NCBI GenBank assembly: GCA_907165135.1
Contig: OU015566.1
Location: 11,640,157 to 11,704,156 of the forward strand
Length of the DNA: 64,000 nt
Origin: Oikopleura dioica
Taxonomy: Eukaryota; Chordata; Appendicularia; Copelata; Oikopleuridae
Reading direction: 5' to 3'
Position 1 is the first letter of the stretch. Each line of letters starts with the position of its first letter. Below the pieces are notes generated by a model. That model made no database searches. It was not told the origin of the DNA and saw only the letters and a list, made by a program, of their open reading frames with translations. The position numbers and the translations under genes are program-made. Shown piece after piece: positions 23,400 to 36,317 of the stretch.

Positions 23400-26300
23400 C
23401 TAGACCCACGGACTGGGCACCCATTGCGGCCTTTGAAGAAGTTGTTCAAATAAGTCGTAAATTTTACTAGCGGTCGTCTCCGTCGAATTGTTCGGAATGA
23501 TGACATCGAATGCGTGCGAGTATTGCTGCATGATCGCGCGGCTGTCTTCGAAGATGTGAGGGTTGCCCTAGAAAATCGCGGTAAACAACAGGTGGGAGGA
23601 TGATAGGAGGCAATAAGGTCAATAAGAGAGGTCGATAAGATGGAATTTTTGTCACTAGAGGTCGAATTATAGATATAATGTAAGGAAACTCTTTTGAGTT
23701 ATCAAACTTTAAATGTTACAAAAAAATTAGCCGGACTCCGCCGAAGCCCATAACCTGAGTCTTAGTTCTTTTTGTAAATGAATCAGTAGACTGAGAATTT
23801 CCTATTTTTCAGGTACATGCTTTATTTTCAATATGCGATTTTCAATGTGCTGATGATTCTGTGAAAGTAAGTACTAATAAATATCAGATTTACCAAATAA
23901 AATGCAAAACACATATAGTCTATATGATATAGACAAGAATTTACCTCGTATCCCATTGTTCGATCACCACCATTTCCAGGCGCAACATAAACAACTAGAG
24001 GCGCGTAAACCTTATTTTTAAGAAGTCTAAGTGCAGTGGGTTCAACGTCGAGTATTGCACATTGTCCGTTATTGATGATGTCTCTAATAGTACTGAGTTT
24101 TGTGCCGTAAAGCTGACCTTCGTGCTCTCCATACTCGAGGAATTCGCCTTTTTGTATTGAGAGGTTCATTTCTGAGTAGTTCATGAAAAAGTATTCTTGG
24201 CCGTGTTGTTCCCCAGGTCTGGGCGGTCTCGTGGTAGTTGGGACTAAATAAGGCATTCAGTAAGAAGTCAAGAAGCACAATTCTCTACCTGGATAAGAGT
24301 ACTGCGTCTTATTCATGCCATTCATCGACATGAGCATATTTTTGATATTTCTCCTTCCAACACCGTGAGCGCCGATGAGAACGAGGCATTTGCGCCGAAA
24401 ATTTTGAACCTTTTTGACTTCTTCGTAACAGAGAGTTTGGTTTTGAGGCGTCTGGGCAACGGGATTGAAGCCTTGAGTCGGCGTGGTTCCCTTTTTCTTG
24501 CGCATTTGTTCAAGCAAATGCTCAGAGTTTGCTTTCCATTCGCGGAATTGCGGACTATAGAAAGAAATCAAGAGCCCGATGAAATCAACGAAGACTCACC
24601 TTGGCACAAGACCAGTATTATCCGTGTCCATATTTCTCGCTTGCCACCAAAAATCATCGTCTTTGCATGATATCATCAAGACCTTATGTCCAATTGTCAG
24701 TGATTATCAATAAATACTGAAGTAAGTACCTCTCCAGTACTAAAGCGAAGACCAGCTTCTTTGCAAGGAATGTCTGATGACTGCATTGGGTCGAAATCAA
24801 ACAGCGCTCGAACATAAATTTCACAGGTTGGACTAGCGACAGTTTCTGATGGTTGGATTGTGAAAGTGATTGTTCCGCGAAGTGACCGGAGCATCATTTG
24901 AAGATCACCAATTTCCTAGAGAATTGGAATCAGAAAGTTTGAAGATAGAAAAATCACCTTGTATCGAACTGAAATGCCATTGATATCGAAGATCTCATCT
25001 CCCACGTTCAATAAGTTCTGTCGATGAATCATTCCACCGATAATAACCCTCGCCACAAGGCACTTTCCCTGATCCATCCGGAGAGTGATTCCAAGAGGCT
25101 CATCGTGGCCCTTGTTGAAAGATATCTTCTTTAGGCTACGCCCACCAGGTTGTTGATGTTGGTTATGCTCTGCTGAGTTCGTTATATTCGCAACTTCAGC
25201 TGAACCTGCTGAGCACGTGGTCCCGCTGGAAGATGATTTTGAAAATTGTCCGACAGAAGAGGACTGCGGAGGGGGATTTAATCTGAATGAATTTTCGGAT
25301 TAATATCGCGCCATGAATAAAAATTGTTTGTCCAAATTGTTTACGTAAGAGACTAAAATTCTTGTTTACTGTACATAAATACACACATGACTGCCCATCA
25401 TTATATTGTCACTCAAATTGAAGCGTAGTACCTGAGATTCGGTTGCTGATAAATTTGTGATGAGATTAAGTCGTGGGCAATAAGTAGCTTGGGAAAGTGT
25501 GGATTGAGGAGGAGAGAGGCGAATTCAGGTCCTGGACCATCTCCTGGCGGGAGAAACTTGAGATAATCGTATACTTCGGCGAAACGCTGTTCTGCGCACG
25601 GACTCGAGACTTTTTTCGATGATAGATCAAGACTAAATTTATGAACAGCGAGTTATCTAAATTCGTTTACCTAGAGATTCCGTCAAAAATATCAAGCCAT
25701 TTCTGCAGACTGGGATCATCAAGTCCAGCAGGATCATTATTTCCAATTGCGTCTATTTCATCGAGACTATCAAGAACTTCTCCAACACCTGAATTAGGTA
25801 GAACAGTTTCTTGCTGTGGAGGAAGTCGACTAGCAAATGCATCAGAGACGGCTCCCTTTAGTCGGCGACGAGCGTTGAATTTTGACAAGTTTGTGATGGT
25901 TTGATTGAGATTCTTAGAGTTGCAGACGCGTTTACGGTCGGCGATCCAGGGATGTTGAAGAGCCTCAGTTATAGTGATTCGTTCTTGAGGATCAACTGTC
26001 AACAAGCGAGTGACGAGATTCTTTGCAGATTCGGAAATGCCCGCCCAAACAGGGGAATTCATCGGCACATGTGCTACAGAATCATTTTTAAAATAAGAAG
26101 GATGGATAGAAAGAACCTTTTTGTATGTTCTGAATCAGCTTTGAACCTGAACCAACGAATGGAAGCATTCCCGACAGTAATAGATGAAGCATGACGCCGC
26201 AGCTCCACATATCGACTTGCTTGCCGTACGCTTCGCCGAGCGACATTTCTGGTGCCATAAAGTGGGGTGTCGTCACTTCCCCTGCTTGTAATGTCTGTCC

Positions 26301-29300
26301 GTCTTTACATTCGATTGCCAGACCGAAGCGACCGAGTTTCACAGGGGCCTTGATTTCTCGACTTTGAAGGAGGACGCACATTGGAGTCAAATCGCTAGAA
26401 AAGGACTTGATTGAACATTTTGACGTAAAAGAAAAATCCTCTACCGATGAATAACATCATTATTGTGGCAATATCGGACAGCTTGGAGAATTTGATTCAT
26501 GTAATGGGACACAACGGCTTCGGAAAAAACGTATCCATCGGATGCGCGTTTGATGATTTCGAAACAAATGTCGGCGCCGCTCATATATTCAAAAACCTAA
26601 AAAAATTGGCTGACTTATTTTGAAGAAAAGTCTCTAGAACATGTCTCGGCGATAACTATTGTTCACTATGAGTTTTTTAGTTCTGGTTGAAGGGGCCCAG
26701 CCACGGGACAGTTGTTATGCCGCGATATGAGTTTAGACGATCAACGGGGACGAAAAGTCGACCTAAGAATGTTCCAGAAGGAATGAAAGTTCGGGATGGC
26801 GGCTTTTTGCCCAACATCAATGCTCAGACTACTTCTGCCGACACTTACCGGTAAAGTTCTGATTAACGAAACTTGCTTGACAATAATGTTTATTAACTTA
26901 GCTCTGTAACAAGCTCATTCTTTCATTTGATTGCTTGTGAAAGAATCAAATCTAAAGTAATCTCAAATTCTAACTCAAAACTTCAGAAACCCATCACAAT
27001 TCATGAAGGGCCCAAAAACGTTTGCGCGAAACGGACCGTCATCGAACTATCAGGTTTGTTTTAGCCTGGTAAAGAAAGTACTTTACAATTTGTAAGTCGA
27101 GCGCAACGAAATCCTACATTCCACCAGTGTCCAGCCAGTCTGGTATCATTGTCGGCGACAAATCAGCCAGCCCTTATTCGGTCAAGAAGTTCTCTCCTGA
27201 GGACTGGCATCGACGCAATCAGGTAAGAGCATATTTCAATCAGATAAAGAGGGTAATGAGGATAATGATTATGGCATTCGCGAGCATCAAATAAAATTTT
27301 GACTGTTGAACTGAAATTTTTTTCTTCAACGCATCTTGAAATTCAAGGGTTTGAATAATAAAATCAACGAAGATTAATTAATAAATATTTTGTTCTAGAA
27401 AAACAACATTAAAAAAGCACCTATTCAGGATCATTTCGCTACCTCGGACGCTTTCCGAGCTTCCTCCGAGCGACTTAGAGCTGACACATACGCTCTCGTC
27501 CAGGAGCGCGACCAGCTGACGGCGAAAAATCAGGCCCACTCGACAAAGAACATCGACGATCGAGCGAACGACATCGACTTCTGGAAGTCCGAGCTTCGAC
27601 ACGAGACTGAGCTCCTCATCTCTGAGACAAGCTCTCTTTCTCAGCAAAAGAAGCAGTTGGAACGCGCACTCGCCGAAACCGAGAGCCCACTTGGCATCTC
27701 CAAAGAATGTCTTTACAACAGAGACAAGCGAGAGGGCATCGATTTGGTCCACGACGCTGTCGAAATCCAGCTTAACCAGGAAGTCGAAGTCATCCGATTC
27801 TGCCAGGAAAAGATGAAGCGACTGATTGCCCGAGCTGAGAGACAGCTTCAACGCAACCGAGACGCCCAGCACGAGTTGGACAAGGATTCGCACGACAAAG
27901 TCTCCGCGGCATCTATTGATAACCGATGCTACCAGTTAAAGAATATCTCCGCTGGAATCAATTACTTCAGAGGAATTGAGGATGTCGACCGAACGTAACA
28001 AAGAATTCATGAAAATCATATATAAATTATAATTCTAGCCAGACGATCCCATCCAGCTGGGCAAAGTTCTCCGATGACAACATCCGACGATCCCAAGCCG
28101 AACGAAATTCTTCCACTAGAATGCGAGAAGAAATCGAAACATGCCTCGCTGAGACGTCTAATCAGATGTGGTCACAGGTAACTATCTCCAAACTTATTGT
28201 TGAAAATTCAACTGTTATTTCAGTGGAACCGAGTCAACGTCGCCTTTACTCATCGAGTAGCTGAGCAGGTCGACACCAAGAACACCCTCCAATCGCATCT
28301 TAACCGAACTCTCCAAGAGATTCATGACGTCGAAACGACCATCAAACGACTCCACCGAGCGATTGCTGATAAGGAGCTTCCAGTCAAGGTCGCTGAGACC
28401 AGACTCGGTAAGTTGTAATAATAAATAGGAGCCTTGACAACGTTTTCCTTAGACGAGCGAACACGACGACCAAACCTGGAACTCTGCCGTGATCCCGCCC
28501 AGTTGATGCTTGTTTCCGAAGTGAAGCAACTCCAAGCTACACTCGCTAGCCTTCGTCAGCGATTAGACGAGGAGCAGCATCAGCTCCAGAAGTTGGTTAC
28601 CGCTCGAAGCAAGATTGAGCACGAGATTCGAACAAAGGTACTTCAATTTCCTCTTAATCACGACCACTAAGTTTTTATAGGCGAACTCAATCTTCATCGA
28701 TCAAGACAAATGCATGTCAATGCGAAAAACTTTCCCCACCACACCAAGACTGTCTGGCTATTCTTATTGAGCAGAAATGCATAAAACTGTACCGTGGAAT
28801 AACAAACTTCGTTGATAGAGAAGGCACAAATATATTTTACCAAACAACCCATTTCCTTTTGGAAGCATTTCTTTCAAAGCAACAATTAGCCTCTAGAATT
28901 CTATGAGACCATAAATAGGCATGGTGGAATATAGAAATATTTTTCCAGAAGTCGGTGGTTTAGATCTAGTTTCGTTAACGGAAGAACAATTGGTCCAGTG
29001 GGCTAAGCTGTTCTCTCCATATAACCAGTGTCTGAGTTCGATTCCTCATGTAATCCTACTCTTTCCCAATTGGCAATTCGTTAGGGATCTGTTAAGTTAG
29101 GGACAAACTATACTCTAGGCGAATCCTTACCCAAGGAAGCACTCATAAAAAACCCTCTTAAAGGGTTTCTTCCTCCTAAAGGAAGTTTTTGCTGTCTTAC
29201 CATGTAGAGAAAGCCGGTGCTTGAGTAGACTTCTTTGAGTTCGACAATGTGCTCGTGTTTGAGCATGTCGCAAATTGTCGTCTCTCGTTTTAGGTCGTCG

Positions 29301-29507
29301 ATGGATAGGCCGGGGGATGAAGTGAATGCCACAACATCGACGATTTTCACAGCATAGAGCTCACCGTCTTTAATTCTTCTACATCGACGGAGCTCAGAAT
29401 GAGGCCCTAAAGATTAGGTTCAGAGAGAGAGACAGGGAAATATTTGAACCTCGGGAGATGACATCCAAGAGCTCGTAAACTTGGTCGAATAAATTGCCGT
29501 CCGCCAT
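23400..29507 (-). CDS. CASK: CASK/LIN-2, MAGUK scaffold with CaMK-like pseudokinase
   Basis: Synaptic and epithelial scaffold. Starts at 29507 ([20 protein letters not shown]). The CaM-kinase-like domain has [54 protein letters not shown], a catalytic-loop segment [14 protein letters not shown] and [10 protein letters not shown] in place of DFG, then [21 protein letters not shown]27-like helices, a PDZ domain ([15 protein letters not shown]), an SH3 domain ([20 protein letters not shown]) and a guanylate-kinase domain ([60 protein letters not shown]) follow in family order, ending [11 protein letters not shown]. Loss of the catalytic-loop Lys and Asn and of the DFG Asp indicates no canonical Mg-dependent kinase activity. 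The second intron (29200-26597, 2.6 kb) contains the tektin-4 gene and a SINE. Confidence 0.93.
26717..28770 (+). CDS. TEKT4: tektin-4, axonemal microtubule inner filament protein
   Basis: Coiled-coil filament protein of axonemal doublets, here about 430 residues in seven or more exons on the plus strand, nested in a CASK intron. Starts [20 protein letters not shown]; later exons carry [54 protein letters not shown] and the Cys-containing tektin motif RPNLELCRD. The C-terminus [19 protein letters not shown] followed by [10 protein letters not shown] matches tektin-4 more closely than the other tektins. Junctions are GT-AG and in frame (for example SNYQ|SSATK, DRT|QTIPSS). All of it lies between CASK exons at 26596 and 29201. 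Confidence 0.9.
28981..29194 (+). mobile_element. tRNA-derived SINE, copy 1
   Basis: Head with a Pol III A box (TGGTCCAGTGG, 28991-29001) and a B box (GAGTTCGATTCC, 29034-29045), a unique body, and a 3' tail of two short hairpins: AAACCCTC/AAGGGTTT and CTTCCTCCTAAAGGAAG ending TTTTTGCTG. The same head and a nearly identical tail occur at 30628-30881. It lies in a CASK intron, antisense to CASK, ending one base before the donor GT. Confidence 0.8.
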
Positions 29508-29695
29508 CAGTTCTTTCTCACGAATTCATTCTAAAATTGATGGGTTTACTTTTTGATTGAAAAGAATAATGTTCAAATTAGAAAAAATAAAAGTGTGTGT
29601 ATCAAAAACAGATATGTGTGAGAAGAGTATCAAAAATATTTCAGCTAGACAGCGTTAGTACAGGTAGAGAAGAGTTAAAGCGGTCATAAAGCGTG

Positions 29696-31772
29696 CTATT
29701 GGGGCATTTTGTAGAGTGAAATTCGTTGAAAGATGTGGTTCAAAATGCCGACGGGATTGTTTTCCTCCTCTGGCAGGTCTTTTGTGATTCCAAGTGCTTC
29801 GCCAGCAGATGTGAGCATGTACTTGAGGAAACAATTAATATTTCCGCTCTCCGTTCTAAATTTGCTTACCTCCAAGTCCTGTGTCTCTTCTGGATTGCAT
29901 CTATTCGTTATTTGGGCGAGTCGAACTCTCTCTGAGCTCAGCGACTCGTCAAGATCGAAAAGCTCAAACTGTGGTCCCTCTGGCTCGCTATGGAAATGTT
30001 TTATTATGAAATTGTTTAAAAAGTAAGTACTTATTTTCCTAAAGATATTTTATTTTCAAGTTTTCTTTGAAATAAACATCTATCTCGATCTTTCTTTTTG
30101 GAAAGATAAATCGGTCACTTACCAAAACCTCGGGGGAATGGTTGCAGGGACAAGTTGCGGCAGTGGTGTCTCGAAATTCGGCTTAATAAGGGAGAGCTGA
30201 TCGGCGGGCACGTCCAATTTCTCGAACGTGGCGTGCACCTCAGGAAAGGCCGCATTGTTGAGCCCGAAGAGCGGCGCGTCGAAGAACATTTGTTGCATCT
30301 CGGAGTTCGATACATCACCCTCCGCCTGCGAGAAGAAGAAATAGATAAATGGGGGTGATTAGAGATCAAGGACGACCTGTAATGAGGATTTGAGGCGATC
30401 GGCAAGGGCAATCGTATCGGGAAGGATTACGTATTCGGGGAATTCGATATCGAAGTTTTCCATTTTTGACACAAAGCGACTGAATGAATCGTAATTATTT
30501 CAAATTTTTATTCTTAGAAGAAAGGCGCTGCGGAATATATTTCTAGATTCGAATCGGACCATAAATCAAGACGAAAAAGCTAAAATCCTTGAACGATTGA
30601 ACCGGTGGCACAACTCTAGAGCCGAAATCGGAAGTACTCTTGGCCTAGTGGTCTGAGCTGTACTCTCCACATATCCATGGGCTAAGACCTTTCAGGTTCG
30701 ATTCCCGTTTCACTCGTGTCTTTGACTTTATGAAACCTTCCCCACCTCCACTCTGTAGGGCTAGATTTGGATGATAAGATCGTTAGGGCAATATTCACTA
30801 GAGGCGTTATGATAGGGTCCAATATGAAGATACAAAAAACCCTCATAAAGGGTTTCTTCCTCCTAAAGGAAGTTTTTGCTGTTTCAACAACAGCCATTTA
30901 CAGTTACTTACTTTGATTGTAAACAAGAAATAAGTGCGTCGGCAACTTGTCCATTATCTTCTCTGTTAAGCCATTTGTCGGAGAACATTTTCGCTGACCC
31001 GACGACGGCCAATTTGCCTCTCCCTTTCTGAATGACTGTATAAAGGGGAAAGAAAAAGGGATAAAGAAATACCTGTGAGCAAAAAGCGGCGATGGGCCTA
31101 TTCACTGGAAATGCGATTGGCGATGTCGTCATGAGAGGAACAGCAGGAGAGATGACGTTGAGCGAGGCCCCGTATGGATAGACAAATCCATTCTTTATTT
31201 GACAGAAATCATCGTGCACGACCCCCTGTTGCTGGATAAAGACCTCCTTAGGGTGGTAGTAAGGCTGAACGAAGGAAGTTCGGATCACACAATCATTGTT
31301 GACGGAGATGCCGAATTCTTCCAGAAAGAAGTTGATGTTGCTTCCTGACCCTTTTTCGCCATTTTCGCTGATTAAAATTTTGAATAAAGACACGGAGTAA
31401 CAGCTTACCTTAGTAAAATCAGCAAAGAACCACCGTTGTCGTAAAATTTCTTTAGCTGCTCGAACTGGTTTGAAGAGAACTTTCTATTCGGATTCGGAAT
31501 GATAAGGAGCTAGAAATAAAGACATGCGCAATTATTTATGAGGGTCACCTTTGAGCCAATGGATTCTGCAGATTCAAACTGATGCGCTTCAAGTGATTTT
31601 GCTTTGAGCCCGCGCTGCCGCAAACGCTTGTACCATGCTTTCAAGCCGTGCTGGATTGTTAGTGTCTCTGTGTTTCAACAATAATTATCCATCATAATCA
31701 GCATCTCTTACCTTTACGATCCGACGTTGAAAACTCAAGGAAGGTGACCTGATTCTCGGCCAACTCGACCAT
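29696..31772 (-). CDS. IFT52: intraflagellar transport protein IFT52
   Basis: Core IFT-B subunit needed for cilium assembly. Starts at 31772 (ATG one base after AG) with MVELAENQVTFLEFSTSDRK. The N-terminal GIFT domain includes NINFFLEEFGISVNNDCVIR, the SFVQPYYHPKEVF block, GFVYPYGASLNVISPAVPL, FPVNRPIAAF and GKLAVVGSAKMFSDKWLNRE. The middle exon holds VHATFEKLDVPADQLSLIKP and NFETPLPQLVPATIPP. The C-terminal domain has FELFDLDESLSSERVRLAQI and ends HIFQRISLYKMPQ. Each block matches IFT52 order. A SINE copy sits in the intron at 30628-30881. CASK begins about 190 bp downstream on the same strand. Confidence 0.92.
30628..30881 (+). mobile_element. tRNA-derived SINE, copy 2
   Basis: A box TGGCCTAGTGG (30641-30651) and B box GGTTCGATTCC (30695-30705) head an element of about 254 bp whose last 45 bases nearly equal the tail of copy 1 (two adjacent hairpins, then TTTTTGCTG). 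It is in an IFT52 intron, antisense to that gene, the same relation to the host as copy 1. Confidence 0.82.
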
Positions 31773-32698
31773 TCTACAAAAAACGAATAAAATCTCGACT
31801 TTGACTTCTCAGAAATTGATTTTTTTATTTTCATGGCTCGAATATTATATAGACCAGTTGCGCTTATTGGAAACTAGAAGAGAAAAAGAGTCTTCTTTCA
31901 ATTGATAGGAGAAGGAAAAAAATCAATAGAATAAAGAGAGAGAGAAAGAGGGAGAACAATATTTATTGCTTGAATAAGAGGATAGACAAATAATAACATG
32001 GAAATACATGGTAGAATATGCTGAACTTTGATGGGATTAAATATAATGAACGGGACTGAATAATGAACAAATATTTAAGCTAACGAATTTTAGACTGTAA
32101 AGAGGGGAGTAGAAAGAGAAGTAGGTCAATAAATAACTGAAAATGTAAACAAGAAAAAGTGCTTTAAAAATGGCACGGTCGGGAAAAACGGTAGAATATG
32201 AACATCGCTAGAACCTGCGTTGAAGTTGAGTGTAATAATGGATACTAGTAAAAAGGGTGTATAAAAAGGTTATGACATGCAGGCCTGAGTGACATGATTA
32301 AAAGTGCCTTAATTGACTAAAAACGCCTGCTCTTTCTGGTGAAATCAAGGAAAAAACAACCGATCAAACCGCCTTTTACTTTATATATATACTCTGGAGG
32401 GTTTTCATCAGGTGAGAGGAGGATAAAAAGAATGAACATGTAAGAATGTGTTAAATGCAAGTGTCGAATTCAAGTCTTGGATTATGAAAAGAACAACACC
32501 GGGAATAAGAACATTTTTTGTTGTGGATTGAAGAAATTCATAGAATCGGGATTGTATACAAAAAAGAAGAATAATAATATTCGAATCGACTCGAGGAGTA
32601 GCGAAATTAATCAAGTGAAGGGATTAATTTATCAAATATATTCATGTATATTTTTTAAATAAATACACGATAAAGAAAAGTAAAAGAGTAAAAAGTTA
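31773..32698. other. intergenic about 925 bp, no gene seen
   Basis: Purine-rich and AT-rich spacer between the IFT52 start and the AP-2 alpha stop. A GAGAGAGAAAGAGGGAGA purine run lies near 31936. Small open frames (32408-32614 minus, 32477-32662 plus) look non-coding. Confidence 0.5.
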
Positions 32699-35600
32699 TT
32701 ATTGCAAATGACTTTGAAGAAGGCGACAGATGACTTTGCTCGCAGCAGGCACGGAAGATCGGATCGTTAGACGATACATTGAGGACTAAAATGAAGAATA
32801 GATCGAGTACAAGAGGGTTGACTTACAGGGGCATTGGGTTCGAGACGCAGTAAGACTCCAATCGTAGCCGTGCTGTGTATAATACCAGCCGCTACGTGAT
32901 TATCTCCATTTGGATCGACCCCTTCCAACACCGTCAGCCCACAACTCGACAGTATTCCAGACGCTACAGGCAGATAAGTACAGTAGGACAATTTTGTAAA
33001 TAATCAATGAAACATACCAGCTTCGCGGTCAATAGAGGCCGTTTTAAAGACAGACTGGCTCTGTTGATCTGGCTTTTCAAGGCCACGCCATCTCTGGAAG
33101 AACTGGTTCGCATCCATCGTGGCAGTTGCAGCGAATTTTGTCATGTAAAGCGGAACGGCAATTCTGAGCGCGAGATATTTACCTCCGTAGAGACCGGAAA
33201 TATTCAACACTGGGAAGTTGTCGAAGTCCTTAATTTTTCCAATAAGTTTTATCGAAGATATAGTTTTCTTACTTTCATGGATTCTATGTTTATAATATGT
33301 TGAAATTGACTTCCAACTGTTATCGTATTCGGCGCTTCTTGATGTGTGGAAATTTTTAAACCCTCGATGCTTCAAAAACTGATTAAAAGCGGCCAAAAGA
33401 TGAAGCAAACCTCTCAACATTAGCTTTGAAATTCGAAATATCAACAGACGATGATTTGTTGCCATAGAAAAGTTGTACGCGCCCGAGTCTTTCCCTGAAT
33501 TCCATCTTTATTCCGATCTGTAAGTTTTCGTCTTCGAAAAGGACGCCCGAGTTTTTGAGGAAGAATTTTTGGCAATGAGAGTCGATGAGCGGAGGTGGCT
33601 CTGAAGGAGCAGCTGCTGCAGTGGGAGGAGCAGCCGGAGAGGAGTTGATTCCAAAGGGATCATCCACTAAAAGTAAATGAATAGATTGATTTTCATGGGA
33701 ACCTTACTGTTTGTGAGTCCATAAGCGGGCTCGGCAGCAGCAGGAGCCGCCGGAGCAGCAGTATTCGGTGTTGCAAAAATATCAACGAGCAAGTCTTGCG
33801 AGCTCTGCTGCGGCGCTGCTGCTGGCATAGGTGGATCATTGGACATCTTCGCAACAGGAAGAGACTTTGCCTTGTCGTCTCCGTGTCCATTTGTTGGCGA
33901 TTCGATAACTTTAACAGCAGCTGGCTTCTTCTTTTTCAATTTTGCTAAGATTGAGCTCTCTCGCTCGGGGAAGGGCGGCATTTCTTCTAAAACTGTGGCC
34001 AACATTTCTGTGTTTGAAGCTGAAATTGCAGAGAGCTAGAAGACAAATGTTTTTAAAGAAAGGAAGGGCAAGATTACCTTGAAATATTCTAGGGCTCGTT
34101 GTTGGAGCTCAATATCCGAGTTCTTCTGCAAAACGTCCGAGCGTAGAACATCTTCGATATTGGTCTTGATTTCAGGGAACAAGTTGATCATTTTAATGTA
34201 AGCCGAGAGAATAAGAGAGCGCGTTGTCGATGAGCTAGAATTATTTATTATTCAAAGAGTTGAGAAAACAATAGCTGACCATAAATGGAATCGCGTCTGC
34301 AAAAGTTGGAACTGAACAAGTGGTGCGGATCGTTGATCGCCAGCGATCAAGTTGCCGAATTCACCGAGAATGTAGCCCCCAACGCGCACCATGTTCTCAT
34401 GGCAGGCTGGTTGCTGGAGAGCATCGAAACATGTTTTAGCCGCGTAGCCTTGAATATCTTCGCGATTGGTGACGACTTGGATGACTCGATGCCAGACTTC
34501 TTCGGAGACGTAATCGCCGGCGACACGGATAAGCTGGAGAATGACGTCAACGTACCAGTTGTAGTCAGTCGCGTATTTTTCCGATAAAATCGCCGTTTTG
34601 AGCACCATTTCTTCCCTGATCGAATAATCCGCGGCCTCAAGATAAGCAAGCATTTCCTGGACGATTCTCTCCGCATTCGATCGATCGCACATTGCATACA
34701 GCAAATCGACAGCGCGCTGTCTAACGGACACATCTCGTTCAGTTTTCAGCGCCTGAATCACCGTATCCAAATGTTTCTTCACAGCTTCACGGGAAAAATC
34801 GCATTGAGCAAGCTGCGCAAGCGATTCTAGAGCCAAATAGCGAAGATTTGTCTCTCTGTGATTCAAAAACTGGCCAAGCTGGTTCGTCGCGCGCACTAGC
34901 AGTGGGCAAACAGCATCGTTGTCCAAGTGGATGATAAGATTGATGGCTTCGAGCAAGACACTGTTCTTCGCGTTGGAGTGTTGGATCTTCTTCGACTTTG
35001 GCGGCTCCTGTGCTTTGTTGAGAATAACCTCTAGACATTCAATCAATCGGGCTTGCTCGCTCGGCGGTGGGAAAAGCTGGAGAAGACGGAGAAGCTTGCA
35101 GGAAAGCCAAGGAGCTGGAACAAAGTAATAAGTGTAGTCTTGAAGATCCTGGTAGGTGCTCGTTACGATTCGAGAGAGTCTTTATGTGGGATTATACGGA
35201 GTTCAATTATAAATTAATGAGAGAAACTTCCGCATTGTCGAATATGAATTCAGGACGAGCAATATAAAGTTTACTAATCAGCCGTAAAAAAGATAATCAC
35301 ATTGAAAATGATTATGCAGTTGTTTACTTTATCCGACAAAAAGATTGCAATCGATTTGTCTTGCGACAAAATTTAATTAATTAACAGCTATTTGTCTGAA
35401 AGGATTATCTTTTCTTCTCGTTATTATAGAAGATTCTTGCGTACTGTCTCATATTCCAGACAAATAAAAAAATTCATCTTTGCTCCCACTTTCCTGTTGA
35501 TCGCGAAACCAACTGCCGAAGCATACGCATCAGGATTTCCTTCGGCAAGAGCGTGAATCAAGCTTGACGCAGCGGTAACAACTCCAAGATGAGAATCATT

Positions 35601-36317
35601 GAGAAGATGGACAACGCGATTTTGCCAGTCGCCGCTCGGCAAGAGATCGGGAGCGGCGCGATATAGGCGCAGCATACACAATGCTGCAGATTGCTTTACT
35701 TGGTCGATATCTTCCTTAGAAATCAATAACTTCGGAATTTCGTTGAAGAAAGCCTTTGAAACTTATGTTGAAATAAGGAAAATATGATTGAGTCTAACCT
35801 CGGCCATCTCTCGAGTCCCAACATTGGCGATGCAGTGTAACGCCAAGTTGACATGAATTGGGTTTCTTGAGCTCAAGTCATTTTTGATATTTTGAATGAT
35901 AAGATTGACTAAATCATTGCCATCGTTCAGCAACACGGAGATGAATAAATATCCGATTTGTTTTTCAGTGTACTTATTTGATGATAACAAATTGACAGCT
36001 AAATTGACAAATTAAGAAATTGAAATCAAGGAAGAGAACCGTACCTTCAATATGTCCAAAGTCGACGTCATGGCCGAGTAAAAAGATGAATAATAATTTG
36101 CACACGTACTTCTTTTTGTGGTAGCCATCCAGTGTCTTGTCGCCTTTGAATTTACTCCTGATATTTGCTAATTCCTAAAGACAATGAATTCCATTATGTT
36201 AACTTGTGTAAGTACCTTGTTTATTCTCTTGGTCTCGGCCTCTTTACTCTTGCAGTTTCGGATGTCGGAGATGAAGACGGCGAGGCCCCTCATTCCGTCC
36301 TTCGCCACAGTCGGCAT
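32699..36317 (-). CDS. AP2A: AP-2 complex alpha adaptin
   Basis: Large subunit of the clathrin adaptor AP-2 at the plasma membrane. Starts at 36317 with [20 protein letters not shown], the alpha-adaptin N-terminus. The trunk has [75 protein letters not shown] and [18 protein letters not shown], with [20 protein letters not shown] and [21 protein letters not shown] Pro/Ala-rich hinge ([20 protein letters not shown] then Ala-rich) leads to the ear: [53 protein letters not shown] and [20 protein letters not shown]. It ends RLLQSHLQ. Full-length relative to the family; many short introns. Confidence 0.94.

Noticed and set aside
27378-27893. 171-aa minus-strand open frame
   Set aside because: Exact antisense of the main tektin-4 coiled-coil exon; regular codon structure makes a long shadow frame.
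29150-29194. Rho-independent terminator hairpins
   Set aside because: Two hairpins followed by T-run look like bacterial terminators, but the context is a eukaryotic SINE tail found twice.
30635-30705. tRNA gene
   Set aside because: A and B boxes are present but no acceptor stem or cloverleaf forms, and the same head plus a shared tail occurs at 28981; it is a SINE head.
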